Part shown: positions 33,329-42,968 of the stretch, in pieces
Position numbering within the stretch: the stretch's first letter is position 1
Layout: the number at the start of each line of letters is the position of its first letter
From: Alteromonadaceae bacterium 2753L.S.0a.02
GTDB taxonomy: Bacteria > Pseudomonadota > Gammaproteobacteria > Pseudomonadales > Cellvibrionaceae
Assembly (NCBI GenBank): GCA_007827375.1
Contig: VISH01000001.1
Span: 930,001-994,000, forward strand
Direction: 5' to 3'
DNA length: 64,000 bases
Notes under the pieces: generated by a model
The model's input: the letters and a program-made list of their open reading frames with translations, nothing else
Told to the model about the DNA's origin: nothing
Database searches by the model: none
Program-made: the position numbers and the translations under genes

Positions 33329-35167
33329 ATGAACCCATTAAACCGATTGTTAGACATTTTTCTCCTCGCTGCGTTTACGCTGTTACTTGCCGCCTGCGGT
33401 GGCGGTGGCGATGACGACGACCCGACCAGCGAACCAACATCGATTGTAGATATTGCTTCGGGCAATCCCGACTTCGAGATTCTCGTAGACCTGCTCGTAC
33501 AAACCGGTTTGGACGAAAGCCTGGATGATCCCGACGGAAGCTTTACGGTATTCGCACCCACCGATGCCGCCTTTGAGGCCCTGGGTGCGGAAACATTGAG
33601 CGCGCTGGCTGATGACCCCGAAACACTCTCTGCAATTCTGCAATACCACGTGTTGCCCGCGGAAGTAGATTCCACCGCTGCAATCGCTGCCGCAGGCACC
33701 ACCGTTGTTACAGCGAATGGTAAGCGCATTGCGATCTCGATGAGCGGCAGCTCTTTACTAATCAATACCGCTGAGGTCACCGATCCAAATAACGAAGCAG
33801 ACAATGGCGTAATACACGTTATCGACCGCGTTTTAATGCCGCCGGCCGATATGGGTAGCCCGGCGGCTAATATTATTGAGACTGCTGAAGCGGCTGGAAG
33901 CTTTACAAAACTGCTGGCGGCCCTGGACGCCGCTGACTTAACCGGTACTCTGGAAGATGGAACAGCCAGTTACACCGTGTTCGCGCCAACTGACGCAGCC
34001 TTCGACTCGATCGGCGAAGCCAATCTCACAGCGCTTCTAAACGACACCGATGCCCTCGAAGCAATACTGCTGCAGCACGTGGTTGTTGGCGCCCCTGCAA
34101 TAGATTCGATCAGCGCATATAGCGCTAATGGCACCAGCATAAGCACTGCGAGCGACGCTAAAATCCCAGTGGCTATCACAGATGGCATGCTCACTCTTGG
34201 CGGCGCAAAGGTGAGCATGGTGGATATTTATACTTCCAACGGCATTATTCACGTTTTAGACACTGTAATAGTTGGCGATGTGGAACTGCCCACTCCGCCC
34301 ATGAACATTGTCGATGTCGCCCGCGAAACTGGCAGCTTTGATATTTTAATTTCCCTGCTCGAACAAACCGGCCTCGATTCCGCCTTGGGAGACCTTGAGA
34401 GCAGCTTTACGATATTCGCTCCCACCGACTCTGCCTTCGAGGCCTTGGGCCAGGAAACACTTACCAACCTTCAAAACGACACCTCAGCCCTTACCGATAT
34501 TCTCCAATACCACGTTATCATCGGCTCTGAAATACTGGCGGATACTGCAATCGGAGTCGCAAACGCGGTCGAATCCACTGTCACCATGTTGAATGAAGAT
34601 TCCATAGGACTCTCCTATGTGGATAGCAAACTGTTGGTAAATACCGCCACGGTTACAACGCCCAATGTTATGGCCGATAACGGTGTGATACACGTCGTCG
34701 ATAAAGTGCTTCTGCCTCCGGCGGAGAAGGAATCAAGCATCAACTCCATTGCGGACATAGTCGCAGCGAACACCGATTTTTCCACACTGCTGACAGCACT
34801 CACAACAGCCAGTCTGGTGAGTACTCTGGATAACGATGCGGAGAGCTTTACGGTTTTTGCACCCACAAATTCAGCGTTCGAGGCTATCCCGAGTGAAACT
34901 CTCACCGCAATTCTCAACGATGCAGATCTGCTAAACGACCTGCTCCTGCAACATGTTGTGGCCGGCGCCGCCGTAGATGCTGTCACCGCGTTTACCTTAA
35001 ACGGCAGTACAGCCAGCACCGCCGAGGGAGTGGAACTGCCGGTAGCCATTGTTGACGGAACTCTGCAAATTGGTGGTGCCACTGTGACCGTGTACGACGT
35101 GTACGCAAGCAACGGCATCATTCATGTAATTGACACAATCATCGTTGGCGATTTGACACTGCCGTAA
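33329..35167 (+). CDS. Lipoprotein with four fasciclin (FAS1) domains
   Basis: 612 aa. The signal ends in LLLAAC, then GGGGDDDDP linker, then four FAS1 repeats (about 35-175, 180-312, 318-455, 462-610). Repeats carry SFTVFAPTDAAFEALG- and NGVIHVIDRVL-type motifs. FAS1 domains mediate adhesion, so this is probably an outer-membrane lipoprotein exposed to the periplasm or surface. RBS GAGGAAGTGAGG. Domains 1/3 and 2/4 resemble each other most, which suggests duplication of a two-domain unit. Confidence 0.93.
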   Translation: MNPLNRLLDIFLLAAFTLLLAACGGGGDDDDPTSEPTSIVDIASGNPDFEILVDLLVQTGLDESLDDPDGSFTVFAPTDAAFEALGAETLSALADDPETLSAILQYHVLPAEVDSTAAIAAAGTTVVTANGKRIAISMSGSSLLINTAEVTDPNNEADNGVIHVIDRVLMPPADMGSPAANIIETAEAAGSFTKLLAALDAADLTGTLEDGTASYTVFAPTDAAFDSIGEANLTALLNDTDALEAILLQHVVVGAPAIDSISAYSANGTSISTASDAKIPVAITDGMLTLGGAKVSMVDIYTSNGIIHVLDTVIVGDVELPTPPMNIVDVARETGSFDILISLLEQTGLDSALGDLESSFTIFAPTDSAFEALGQETLTNLQNDTSALTDILQYHVIIGSEILADTAIGVANAVESTVTMLNEDSIGLSYVDSKLLVNTATVTTPNVMADNGVIHVVDKVLLPPAEKESSINSIADIVAANTDFSTLLTALTTASLVSTLDNDAESFTVFAPTNSAFEAIPSETLTAILNDADLLNDLLLQHVVAGAAVDAVTAFTLNGSTASTAEGVELPVAIVDGTLQIGGATVTVYDVYASNGIIHVIDTIIVGDLTLP

Positions 35168-35205
35168 CCGACTTATCCCGCCGCTGCCGTCTGGCACCTC
35201 ACTTC

Positions 35206-35237
35206 AGCGCAGCTTCCCTCAGGCTGCGCTTTTTTTA
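35206..35237 (+). terminator. Rho-independent terminator after the FAS1 gene
   Basis: AGCGCAGC-(9 nt)-GCTGCGCT followed by TTTTTT; 39 bp after the stop codon. Confidence 0.9.
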
Positions 35238-35306
35238 TATCAAATCGCCCCCATACACAACACTCGAGTCAATTACACTTCCAACTGAAACGATTAGGGA
35301 AAATCG

Positions 35307-35744
35307 ATGACACCTCTTTTTTTGCGTAAACAGTTCAAGCGGATTCTGTTCTGGGCGATAGTGCTTGCGATAGCCCCGTTTTTTGTGGAAATTGTACTAG
35401 TCGCGAACTTGATGGGAGCAGAATTCGCGCTTTTTTTTGCGGCGTTTTACTACAAAGAAATAGCACGCCTTTTATCCCGAAAGTGGCTGGAATTTCGGGA
35501 AGAATTTGTTGTTTCGATAAATATTCTAAGCGATGCCCTGCCAGACCGGCCTGATTTTCTTGCTTCACACTCTATTGGTAGTTTTGTGTTGTTGGGAGCT
35601 ACGGGGTCGTTGGTTTTTGTTTTTTTGAGTTGGTATTGGGTTGTTTTTGTTTTGGGAATGGGGTTGGGGGGTGATTTTTGTGTTTCTTTTTTGCTACTTC
35701 GTAAATTCTTTTTTTGGAGCGCTTCTCAGCGGGGGGTTACTTAA
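35307..35744 (+). CDS. Putative small membrane protein, C-terminus formed by a dispersed repeat
   Basis: 145 codons: a TM segment (FWAIVLAIAPFFVEIVLVANL), a charged middle (YKEIARLLSRKWLEFREEF), and one or two further hydrophobic segments. The last residues (SASQRGVT) are translated from a dispersed intergenic repeat also found at 48.7 kb, and the T-rich upstream part has similar low-complexity flanks at both sites. The first about 80 codons may be real; the end is probably repeat-derived. Weak Shine-Dalgarno. No family recognised. Confidence 0.45.
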   Translation: MTPLFLRKQFKRILFWAIVLAIAPFFVEIVLVANLMGAEFALFFAAFYYKEIARLLSRKWLEFREEFVVSINILSDALPDRPDFLASHSIGSFVLLGATGSLVFVFLSWYWVVFVLGMGLGGDFCVSFLLLRKFFFWSASQRGVT

Positions 35745-35785
35745 TAATGACATGCGTTAAAACCAAAAGAAAAACACAAAAAACT
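35716..35785. repeat. Dispersed intergenic repeat, copy 1
   Basis: Core AGCGCTTCTCAGCGGGG-GGTTAC at 35718-35740, followed after about 20 nt by an ACCAAAAGAAAAACAC block. Copy 2 at 48672-48735 differs at two of 23 core positions and has the same downstream A-rich block. T-rich sequence precedes both. It overlaps the end of the 145-codon ORF. Confidence 0.7.
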
Positions 35786-36020
35786 ATTCCTTCGAAGAAG
35801 GCGGAAAATCCAAAACCTGCACCTCTGCAGCTTTCTGCTCCTCAGTAAAATTCACCCGCGTCTGCAACTCCCTCACCTCTCCCTGAATATGAATCTCGTC
35901 ATGAAAGCCGCACTCTACACACTCTCGATAATTCTTGTCTCTATCGCTATAGGTAACAATCTTATCCAACAAAGCGCAGGCTGGGCATACCGCGCCCGCG
36001 ATAAAGCGTTTTTGAGTCAT
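35784..36020 (-). CDS. YheV-family zinc-ribbon protein
   Basis: 78 aa. MTQKRFIAGAVCPACALLDK and YRECVECGFHDE give two CPxC/CxxC pairs of a zinc ribbon, matching E. coli YheV (RFIAGAKCPAC ... VECVKCG). Function unknown. Its start overlaps the alpha/beta hydrolase stop by 4 bp (ATGA). In related gammaproteobacteria YheV genes lie near prlC; here a hydrolase gene sits between them. Confidence 0.85.
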   Translation of the reverse strand: MTQKRFIAGAVCPACALLDKIVTYSDRDKNYRECVECGFHDEIHIQGEVRELQTRVNFTEEQKAAEVQVLDFPPSSKE

Positions 36021-37597
36021 TTGGCCTCCGGTGCAAATTTTAAGGTGGTGTTTTCTTCGCGGTACTGCCCGTGCGCATACCCCTTGTAGGCTGGCGTGGC
36101 AATTTTGCTGGCAGAAAAAATAATTTGGGAATCTTCGGCGATATTCACCGCTTCCCCATCGGCAACGATATTCGCGTTGGCAAGGTCTATGCGGCTGTTG
36201 TCAGCGAGTATGCCATTGCCCGCAGCGATTGTTACGTTTGTGCCTTCTACGGCAGCTTCCAGCGCGATTATGGCGGTTGTATCTGAAGCCAATTGCACAT
36301 TTTGCAATGTGACGCTGGAGCGAGTCAGGCTTAAGCGCTGTGCTCGCACATTACTGAGTTTAATGGCAGTACTATCGACGATTTCTATATCGCGATAGTC
36401 ACCGCTGTAGCTGCGATTTGTTTGTTCTTTTATCAGCAGTTTTTTATCAGACTGGCTCGCTCGCATCGGTGTGTCATTATTTTTGGTGGGTGGCGATTTT
36501 AAAACGGCGTCGAGCAATTTATTGAATTGCACGGGTTTTTCACGCATGGGCGTGTGCCCGGAACCGGCGACAGTATGCAGACTGCTCTGCTTCAAAGTGC
36601 TGTTCAGCATTATTCCCGTACGCATAGGCGTAACGCCATCGTTTTCCCCCCAAATAATGGAAGTTGGCACCGCTGTTTCGTGAGCGGCCACAGCAAAGTC
36701 TTCATATATCAATGCCGTGGCAGCGTTCATATTCGGATTGCGCGCCAGGGTTTTATTCCAGGCGTATTGAAATTTACGAATATATTCCAAACCATCTGGC
36801 CAACTGGTAACGGTTTCTAAAATGGATTGTCCGAATTGTTCGACACCGGCAATCCATTTCACAGAAATATCTGGGAGACCGTACAACTTAGCAGGAAATT
36901 CGACGGCATGTTTTAAAAATGCGGTGCGCTCCAGAATGCCGGCTGCGTCTACCAGTACCAGTTGTTGCAATTCCGGAGCAAACATAGAGGCATATCGCAA
37001 TGCGACAGCACCTCCCATAGAATGCCCAATAACAGTGTAGTTCTTAAGGCCGAAAGCCAGTGCTATCTGATGGGCAACAAGTGCATAATTGGTGGGTGAA
37101 TATTTTCCTGGTACAACAGGTGACAAGCCAAATCCAGGTAAATCCAGCGCCACAATGTGATAACGATTTTCAAATTCGGGAACCACATTTAACCAATCTC
37201 GCAAACCGTTCTGCCCGAGGCCATGAATCAACAGCAATGTCGGCTTGGATTTTTCGCCAGCTTCCAACACAAATACGTCGGAATTAAAAACCGTTTCATG
37301 TGCCGTAAAATACCGCCAGCGTTTATTGGCAAGCAGCGTTTTATCGTCTGGAGTCAGTTGATAGGGCGTTTCCGGATTGGCCTGTTTAGCATCATAAAGC
37401 GTGTTCACATCCACGGGAGTGAGTTGCGCTGTTTGTGCAAACGCTTGGGAATTGTCGTTGGCATCGAACATTTCCAGGGTTGTATCGGCAATATTTCCCA
37501 GAGTATCCCAAAAACCCGCTTGTGCGGGAGTAGCCAAAACGACACACACCAATAAAGTCATTGGCCGAATTAAGAAATTACAATACATAGTCCACAT
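36017..37597 (-). CDS. Exported alpha/beta hydrolase with repetitive C-terminal tail
   Basis: About 526 aa; signal peptide (LLVCVVLATPAQA). The hydrolase domain (about 85-375) has LLLIHGLGQNGLRDWLNVV, ALDLPGFGLSP, the nucleophile elbow GHSMGGAVAL, the Asp in IIWGENDGVTP and His in VAGSGHTPM, so a full catalytic triad. The last about 130 residues (SNVRAQRLSLTRSSVTLQNV and onward) repeat with beta-strand/turn periodicity as in a right-handed beta-helix. Such a fusion is unusual. Start is uncertain: ATG 37597, ATG 37588 or GTG 37618. Overlaps yheV. Confidence 0.82.
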   Translation of the reverse strand: MWTMYCNFLIRPMTLLVCVVLATPAQAGFWDTLGNIADTTLEMFDANDNSQAFAQTAQLTPVDVNTLYDAKQANPETPYQLTPDDKTLLANKRWRYFTAHETVFNSDVFVLEAGEKSKPTLLLIHGLGQNGLRDWLNVVPEFENRYHIVALDLPGFGLSPVVPGKYSPTNYALVAHQIALAFGLKNYTVIGHSMGGAVALRYASMFAPELQQLVLVDAAGILERTAFLKHAVEFPAKLYGLPDISVKWIAGVEQFGQSILETVTSWPDGLEYIRKFQYAWNKTLARNPNMNAATALIYEDFAVAAHETAVPTSIIWGENDGVTPMRTGIMLNSTLKQSSLHTVAGSGHTPMREKPVQFNKLLDAVLKSPPTKNNDTPMRASQSDKKLLIKEQTNRSYSGDYRDIEIVDSTAIKLSNVRAQRLSLTRSSVTLQNVQLASDTTAIIALEAAVEGTNVTIAAGNGILADNSRIDLANANIVADGEAVNIAEDSQIIFSASKIATPAYKGYAHGQYREENTTLKFAPEAK

Positions 37598-37627
37598 ACA
37601 CTTATTTCGGCCATCCACTTGTATTTA

Positions 37628-39682
37628 CTAAGCCGCTTTCAAACCACTGTGGCGCAGCAGAGCATCCACCTTTGGCTCCCTGCCACGGAAATTTTTAAAG
37701 AGCTCCATCGCATCTTGCGAACCGCCCTTTTGTAAAATTTCAGACAGATAACGTTCGCTGGTTGCGGTATCAAATATCCCTGCCTCCTCAAAGGCTGAAT
37801 AGGCATCGGCAGAGAGTACTTCAGCCCATTTATAACTGTAGTACCCAGCTGCATAACCCCCGGCAAAAATATGTGAGAAACTGTGTTGAAAACGATTGAA
37901 CGCAGGCGGAGAGAATACCGCGATTTCGCTGCGAATAGTGTCGAGTAGTTGTTGAATTCCGGCGAAACCATCAGAGTTGTATTGCATATGTAATTTAAAA
38001 TCAAACAAGGCAAACTCCAACTGACGCAGCATAAACATTGCCGCCTGGAAATTTTTTGCCGCAAGCATATTGTTGAGTTTATCTTCTGGAAGAGCTTCCC
38101 CGGTTTCGTAATGACGCGATAAAAATTGCAGTATTTCCCGTTCCCAGCAGAAATTCTCCATAAACTGGCTGGGCAGTTCCACGGCATCCCAGGCAACGCC
38201 GTTAATACCAGCAACCGCGGCAACATCGATTTGGGTAAGCATGTGATGTATGCCGTGGCCAAACTCATGAAACGTGGTGGTGACTTCGTTGTGGGTTAAC
38301 AAACTGGGCTTGCCATCAAGCGGCGCATTGAAGTTACACACCAAATAGGCAACGGGCAATTGCACACCCTGTGAGGTGCGACGACGCTGGCGGCATACGT
38401 CCATCCAGGCACCGCCACGCTTTTTGGGGCGCGCATATAAATCAAAATAGAAACCGGCGATCGTAGTACCCTGCTGTTGAATTTCGTAGTATTTTACCGA
38501 TTCGTGCCAAGTTTCCACTTCCGCCGTTTTATCGATAAATTGCAGTTTAAACAGGCGCTGCGCCACTTCGAACAAACCATCGATAACGGTTTCTGCTGGA
38601 AAGTAGGGTCGCAATTCCTCCTGAGAAATACTGTACATTTTTAACTTGAACTTTTCGGAATAGAAGGGAATATCCCAGGCGTTAAGCGCTTCAATACCAT
38701 ATTCCTGCTTGGCGAACGCTTTTAATTCCGTAAACTCCCGCTCAGCGTGGGGCTTACTTTTCGCGGCGAGGTCTTCGAGAAAATCGACCACCTGCTCGGT
38801 GGTTTCAGCCATTTTAGGTTCGATACTCAACTCAGCATAATTATTAAACCCTAGAAGCTGCGCTAACTCTTGTCGCAACGCGAGAATGTCTTCCATATTC
38901 GCGCTGTTATCCCACTGCCCCGCGCTCGGGCCAGCTTCTGAGGCTCGGGTATTGAAGGCCTCGTACATTTCGCGGCGCAATTCGGCGTTTTCACACTGGG
39001 TCATTACCGTGAGATAGACTGGCGCATCCAGCGTAAGCACAAACCCTTCGAGATCTTTGTCACTCGCAGTTTGCTTTGCAGCGGCTAAGGCGAATGACGG
39101 CAACCCAGCCAGTTCGGCTTCATCATTCAGGTGCTTGTACCAGCCGTGGGTAGCGTCCAGTACATTATTGGAAAACTGTGTACTCAGGCTTGAAAGACGA
39201 GACTGAATTTCAGCATAACGCTTTTTCTCAGCCTCGGGTAAGGCGACACCGGATAACTTAAAATCGCGTACTGCGTTTTGCACGGTTTTCTTTTGCGCCT
39301 GGCTGAGTCCATTGAATCCCGAGCTTTCAGACAGAGCCACATAGGCCTCATACAACGCCTGGTTCTGACCCATTTCAGTGTAATAATCGGTAAGTAATTG
39401 CTCACTTTCTTCGTAAGCAGCGCGTAGCTCTTCACTATTGCACACAGAATTCAAATGGCTCACCGGCGACCAGGCCTTATTGAGACGGTCGCCACGGGCT
39501 TCGATAGGGGCGACCAGCATTTCCCAGCTCACCTCGGTGATATTGGCCAGTTGCTCATTCAATTCGCTGCGTGCGTCTTGCAACAGAGCTTTAATGGCTG
39601 GCGTAACATGTTCGGCTTGAATAGTGCTAAACGCGGGTAAGGTGGTGTCGAGTAAAAGCGGATTAGATTGGTTCTCGGTCAT
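37628..39682 (-). CDS. prlC: Oligopeptidase A (M3 family)
   Basis: 684 aa, the expected length for PrlC/OpdA. The zinc motif HEFGHGIHHML is present with the Glu about 25 residues later (GVAWDAVELPSQFMENFC). It degrades signal peptides and short peptides in the cytoplasm; no signal peptide. Divergent from the gamma-carbonic anhydrase gene with about 80 bp between. Confidence 0.95.
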   Translation of the reverse strand: MTENQSNPLLLDTTLPAFSTIQAEHVTPAIKALLQDARSELNEQLANITEVSWEMLVAPIEARGDRLNKAWSPVSHLNSVCNSEELRAAYEESEQLLTDYYTEMGQNQALYEAYVALSESSGFNGLSQAQKKTVQNAVRDFKLSGVALPEAEKKRYAEIQSRLSSLSTQFSNNVLDATHGWYKHLNDEAELAGLPSFALAAAKQTASDKDLEGFVLTLDAPVYLTVMTQCENAELRREMYEAFNTRASEAGPSAGQWDNSANMEDILALRQELAQLLGFNNYAELSIEPKMAETTEQVVDFLEDLAAKSKPHAEREFTELKAFAKQEYGIEALNAWDIPFYSEKFKLKMYSISQEELRPYFPAETVIDGLFEVAQRLFKLQFIDKTAEVETWHESVKYYEIQQQGTTIAGFYFDLYARPKKRGGAWMDVCRQRRRTSQGVQLPVAYLVCNFNAPLDGKPSLLTHNEVTTTFHEFGHGIHHMLTQIDVAAVAGINGVAWDAVELPSQFMENFCWEREILQFLSRHYETGEALPEDKLNNMLAAKNFQAAMFMLRQLEFALFDFKLHMQYNSDGFAGIQQLLDTIRSEIAVFSPPAFNRFQHSFSHIFAGGYAAGYYSYKWAEVLSADAYSAFEEAGIFDTATSERYLSEILQKGGSQDAMELFKNFRGREPKVDALLRHSGLKAA

Positions 39683-39763
39683 CGAAACTGGGCCCTCGAA
39701 GGCTTAAAATGCGGTGAATTCGTTGCGGCCAAGCCGCGATTGTTACCTTATGTGGAGCTAATT

Positions 39764-40312
39764 ATGAGTGAAAACAAGCCCTTGCGGGCATTTCAGGGCA
39801 AGGCGCCTAAATTGGGTGAACGCGTGTTTATCGACCCCAGTGCAGTTGTGATAGGGGATGTCGAGTTGGGCGATGATGTTTCCGTATGGCCCTGTGCTGT
39901 AATTCGCGGCGACATGCACCACATAAGCGTAGGCGCGCGCACCAGCGTACAGGATAACGTCACCCTGCATGTTACGCACGCTGGCAAGTTTGTGGCCGAT
40001 GGCTGGCCGCTGATAATTGGCGAAGATGTCACAATCGGCCACGGCGTATGCCTGCACGGCTGCCGCGTCGGAAACCGGGTGTTAGTGGGCATTGGAACCA
40101 CTGTACTCGATGGTGCGGTGGTACACGACGATGTCATCATCGGCGCTGGGTCCCTGGTGCCCCCAGGCAAAGTACTGGAGAGCGGTTATTTATACACCGG
40201 CAGCCCAGTACAGCAGAAGCGCCCCTTAAAGGAAGCTGAATTTACCTTTTTTACTTACCAGTCGGGTGTTTATGCCAAATTGAAAGATGACTATTTAGCT
40301 GCAGAAGATTAG
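39764..40312 (+). CDS. Gamma-class carbonic anhydrase family protein (left-handed beta-helix)
   Basis: 182 aa from ATG 39764 (GGAG upstream); the frame is open to 39668 but that part overlaps prlC promoter DNA. Hexapeptide repeats run from IGDVELGDDVSVWPC onward. Zinc ligands fit RGDMHHISVG, LHVTH and TIGHGVCLHGC. The YrdA/PaaY type: enzyme activity as a carbonic anhydrase or a thioesterase is not certain. Usual neighbour of prlC in this group of organisms. Confidence 0.88.
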   Translation: MSENKPLRAFQGKAPKLGERVFIDPSAVVIGDVELGDDVSVWPCAVIRGDMHHISVGARTSVQDNVTLHVTHAGKFVADGWPLIIGEDVTIGHGVCLHGCRVGNRVLVGIGTTVLDGAVVHDDVIIGAGSLVPPGKVLESGYLYTGSPVQQKRPLKEAEFTFFTYQSGVYAKLKDDYLAAED

Positions 40313-40479
40313 ATTGAATCCTTCTCAAAAAGAATAAGGGTGATGTTTTCCGCGACGCAGCCATTAGCGCATTCGCAACTCTTTCGTGATGTAATAACCC
40401 GCCCCTTAACGGAGTACCCGCAGCCATAGGCTACCCCTGTTTTAGGCTCGGTAAACAACAACAAAATGGAGAGCGAGCC

Positions 40480-41328
40480 ATGCACAAAGCGATAGTGAGT
40501 ACTGAGTGGTTAAACGATAACCTGGACAACCCTAAGTTGGTTTTACTGGATGCCAGTTTCGACACAGTGATAGGCATCGAGCCCATCTCTTACGATCAGC
40601 CACTTGTTATCCCTAACAGTCGACGCCTTGATATTGAAAACACCGTTTGCAACAACGATGTGCCCGGCGTGCACAACTTCCCAACCGTCGCGCAATTTAC
40701 CCAGGCTGCTCGGTCTCTGGGTGTAAATAGCGACAGTACAGTGGTCATTTATGACAACCAGGGCATCTATTCAGCACCGCGTGGCTGGTGGATTTTCAAG
40801 GCCATGGGGTTCGCAAATGTCTTTGTTCTGGACGGCGGTCTGCCCCGCTGGCGTGCCGAAGCCAGGCCCCTTGCCGGTGCCTACAGTGCCCCGCCCCAAG
40901 ACGGAAATTTTGAAGCAGAGTTACAGGCCAACCGGGTTTGCAGTTACAGCGATCTGCTTAACAACCTCGACAACCCCAGCTTCAAGATTATCGATGCCCG
41001 TGCCGCAAAACGTTTTTATGGTGAAACTGCAGAGCCGCGCCCCGGGCTTCGCAGCGGTCATATTCCCGGCGCCTGCAATCTGCCGTTTTTACAAGTGCTT
41101 AGCAGCGGCAGCTATCGCAACGCTGACAAATTGCGCGCGATATTCGAAGAGCTGGGTTGTAACTACGATATGCAGTTGGTGTTTACCTGCGGTTCTGGCG
41201 TTACCGCCTGCATTCTGCTCCTGGCCGCAGAGCTCGCCGATTATCAGCACCTGAGTTTGTACGATGGCTCCTGGGCAGAATGGGGCGCGAGAAGCGAATT
41301 GCCGCTGGCCACCGCAGCGGGCGAGTGA
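40480..41328 (+). CDS. sseA: 3-mercaptopyruvate sulfurtransferase
   Basis: 282 aa with two rhodanese domains. The active-site loop is VFTCGSGVTACILLLA (CGSGVTA, the mercaptopyruvate signature; thiosulfate rhodaneses have CRKGVTA). IYSAPRGWWIFKAMGF is typical of the first domain. Transfers sulfur from 3-mercaptopyruvate to an acceptor. A hairpin terminator follows. Confidence 0.92.
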   Translation: MHKAIVSTEWLNDNLDNPKLVLLDASFDTVIGIEPISYDQPLVIPNSRRLDIENTVCNNDVPGVHNFPTVAQFTQAARSLGVNSDSTVVIYDNQGIYSAPRGWWIFKAMGFANVFVLDGGLPRWRAEARPLAGAYSAPPQDGNFEAELQANRVCSYSDLLNNLDNPSFKIIDARAAKRFYGETAEPRPGLRSGHIPGACNLPFLQVLSSGSYRNADKLRAIFEELGCNYDMQLVFTCGSGVTACILLLAAELADYQHLSLYDGSWAEWGARSELPLATAAGE

Positions 41329-41392
41329 ATTTGTGCCGGCGGGTTATCACTCTTACTGCGACAGACCTAAAGAATTTTTCTATACCTTAATG

Positions 41393-41424
41393 AAGCGCCG
41401 AGGGTAGCCAAGGCGCTTTGTTGT
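41393..41424 (+). terminator. Probable terminator after sseA
   Basis: AAGCGCC-(12 nt)-GGCGCTT with a T-rich tail (TGTTGTTGCTT), 65 bp beyond the stop. Confidence 0.55.
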
Positions 41425-41498
41425 TGCTTCGCTTCCATAGAGTCATCATATTGGCTTAGTAAACTCTCAAACACTTCTTAAGCCGCTCGAGATCAACG

Positions 41499-41657
41499 AT
41501 GAATAAAATCCTGCTCATCATACTGGCCATCTTATTTGCTCCCATCGCCGTGTACCTCAAACGCGGTGCGGGTAAAGATCTAATCATCAATGTTCTGCTG
41601 TGTTTTCTCATGTATTTTCCGGCTATCGTGCACGCGCTGTGGTTGGTAATGAAGTAG
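41499..41657 (+). CDS. Pmp3/YqaE (UPF0057) small membrane protein
   Basis: 52 aa. MNKILLIILAILFAPIAVYL then KRGAGKDLIINVLLCFLMYF and PAIVHALWLVMK: the two-helix layout and APIAVYLKRG motif of the Pmp3/YqaE family, linked to membrane potential and salt stress. Too short for many gene finders; a perfect family match supports it. Confidence 0.9.
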   Translation: MNKILLIILAILFAPIAVYLKRGAGKDLIINVLLCFLMYFPAIVHALWLVMK

Positions 41658-41763
41658 CTGCTGATAGCGCCACACAATCGCTGGTGTAGTTACGAATTCC
41701 ATTCAGTCGGCTGGCACGTTGGCCTATAATTGCGCTTTAACTGTGGTATACAAGAGTTCGCCT

Positions 41764-42942
41764 ATGACTGCTCCACTAATGGAACAAACCATGCGCTGGT
41801 TTGGCCACGCCGACCCGGTAAGCCTCAGCGACCTGCGTCAAGCCGGTTGCACTGGCGTGGTAACCGCCCTGCACCACATCCCCAATGGTGTGGTATGGCA
41901 AATTGAAGACATTCACACCCGCAAGCAGGAAGTTGCTTCTGCCGGCATGCACTGGAGTGTGGTGGAAAGCCTGCCGGTACATGAAGATATTAAGTCTCAA
42001 GCACCCGGTTATCAGCAGCTGATTGAGAACTACAAACAAAGCCTGCGCAATCTCGCTGCCTGCGACATCAAGATCATCACTTACAACTTTATGCCTCTGC
42101 TGGACTGGACCCGCTCCGACCTCGGTTATGTTATGCCAGACGGCGGACGCGCCTTGCGTTTCGATATGATCGCGGTAGCCACCTACGACATCCATATCTT
42201 GCAGCGCCCTAACGCTGCAGCAGACTACAGCGAGGCCGTGCAAAAACTCGCGTCACAAAAAGCAGCTGCAATGAGCGAGGCTGAAAAAACTGCATTGGAA
42301 CAGACTATAGTCGCGGGCCTGCCGGGTAGTGAAGTAAGTTTCTCAACCGAAAAGTTTCTTGAAGCGATAATGGCCTACCACAACATTGGCCCCGAGCAGT
42401 ACAAAGCGAATCTGATTCATTTTTTGAAAGAAGTGTGCCCAGTGGCCGACGAATTGGGCATTAAGTTGGTGGTCCACCCCGACGACCCTCCCTTCGCGAT
42501 CTACGGTTTACCGCGTGTGGTCAGCACCGCACAGGATTTACGGGAGATCTTCGAAGCCGTCCCCAACACGTCTAACGGTCTGTGCTTTTGCGCCGGATCT
42601 TTCAGCATTCGCGCCGATAACAATCTGGTTGACATGATTCGTGAATTTGGCGAGCGCATTTATTTTATTCATCTGCGCAATACCCAGCGTGAAGAACACG
42701 GCAGCTTCCACGAATCACAGCATCTTAATGGCAGTATTGATATGTTCGAGGTCATCAACGCGATTATGGATGTTAGTGAACAACGCGGCATATCCATCGC
42801 CATGCGTCCCGATCATGGCCATCAAATTCTCGACGACCTGAACAAGCAGGCCAACCCTGGCTACTCCGCCATTGGTCGCCTCAAAGGCCTCGCGGAGCTA
42901 CGTGGCCTGGAATTGGGTATCTATCGCAGCCGGCTTCAATGA
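41764..42942 (+). CDS. uxuA: D-mannonate dehydratase, UxuA
   Basis: 392 aa (E. coli 394). Close along its length: TMRWFGHADPVSLSDLRQAG, VVTALHHIPNGVVW, CYNFMPLLDW-like stretch and HPDDPPFAIYGLPRVVST. TIM-barrel fold; converts D-mannonate to 2-keto-3-deoxygluconate. A TATAAT -10 at 41725-41730 lies just upstream. Start at ATG 41764; ATG 41779 is also possible. A second, unrelated mannonate dehydratase (ManD) is 8 kb away. Confidence 0.93.
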   Translation: MTAPLMEQTMRWFGHADPVSLSDLRQAGCTGVVTALHHIPNGVVWQIEDIHTRKQEVASAGMHWSVVESLPVHEDIKSQAPGYQQLIENYKQSLRNLAACDIKIITYNFMPLLDWTRSDLGYVMPDGGRALRFDMIAVATYDIHILQRPNAAADYSEAVQKLASQKAAAMSEAEKTALEQTIVAGLPGSEVSFSTEKFLEAIMAYHNIGPEQYKANLIHFLKEVCPVADELGIKLVVHPDDPPFAIYGLPRVVSTAQDLREIFEAVPNTSNGLCFCAGSFSIRADNNLVDMIREFGERIYFIHLRNTQREEHGSFHESQHLNGSIDMFEVINAIMDVSEQRGISIAMRPDHGHQILDDLNKQANPGYSAIGRLKGLAELRGLELGIYRSRLQ

Positions 42943-42968
42943 CCAGTTTGCAACTAAGTTGCCCTGTT

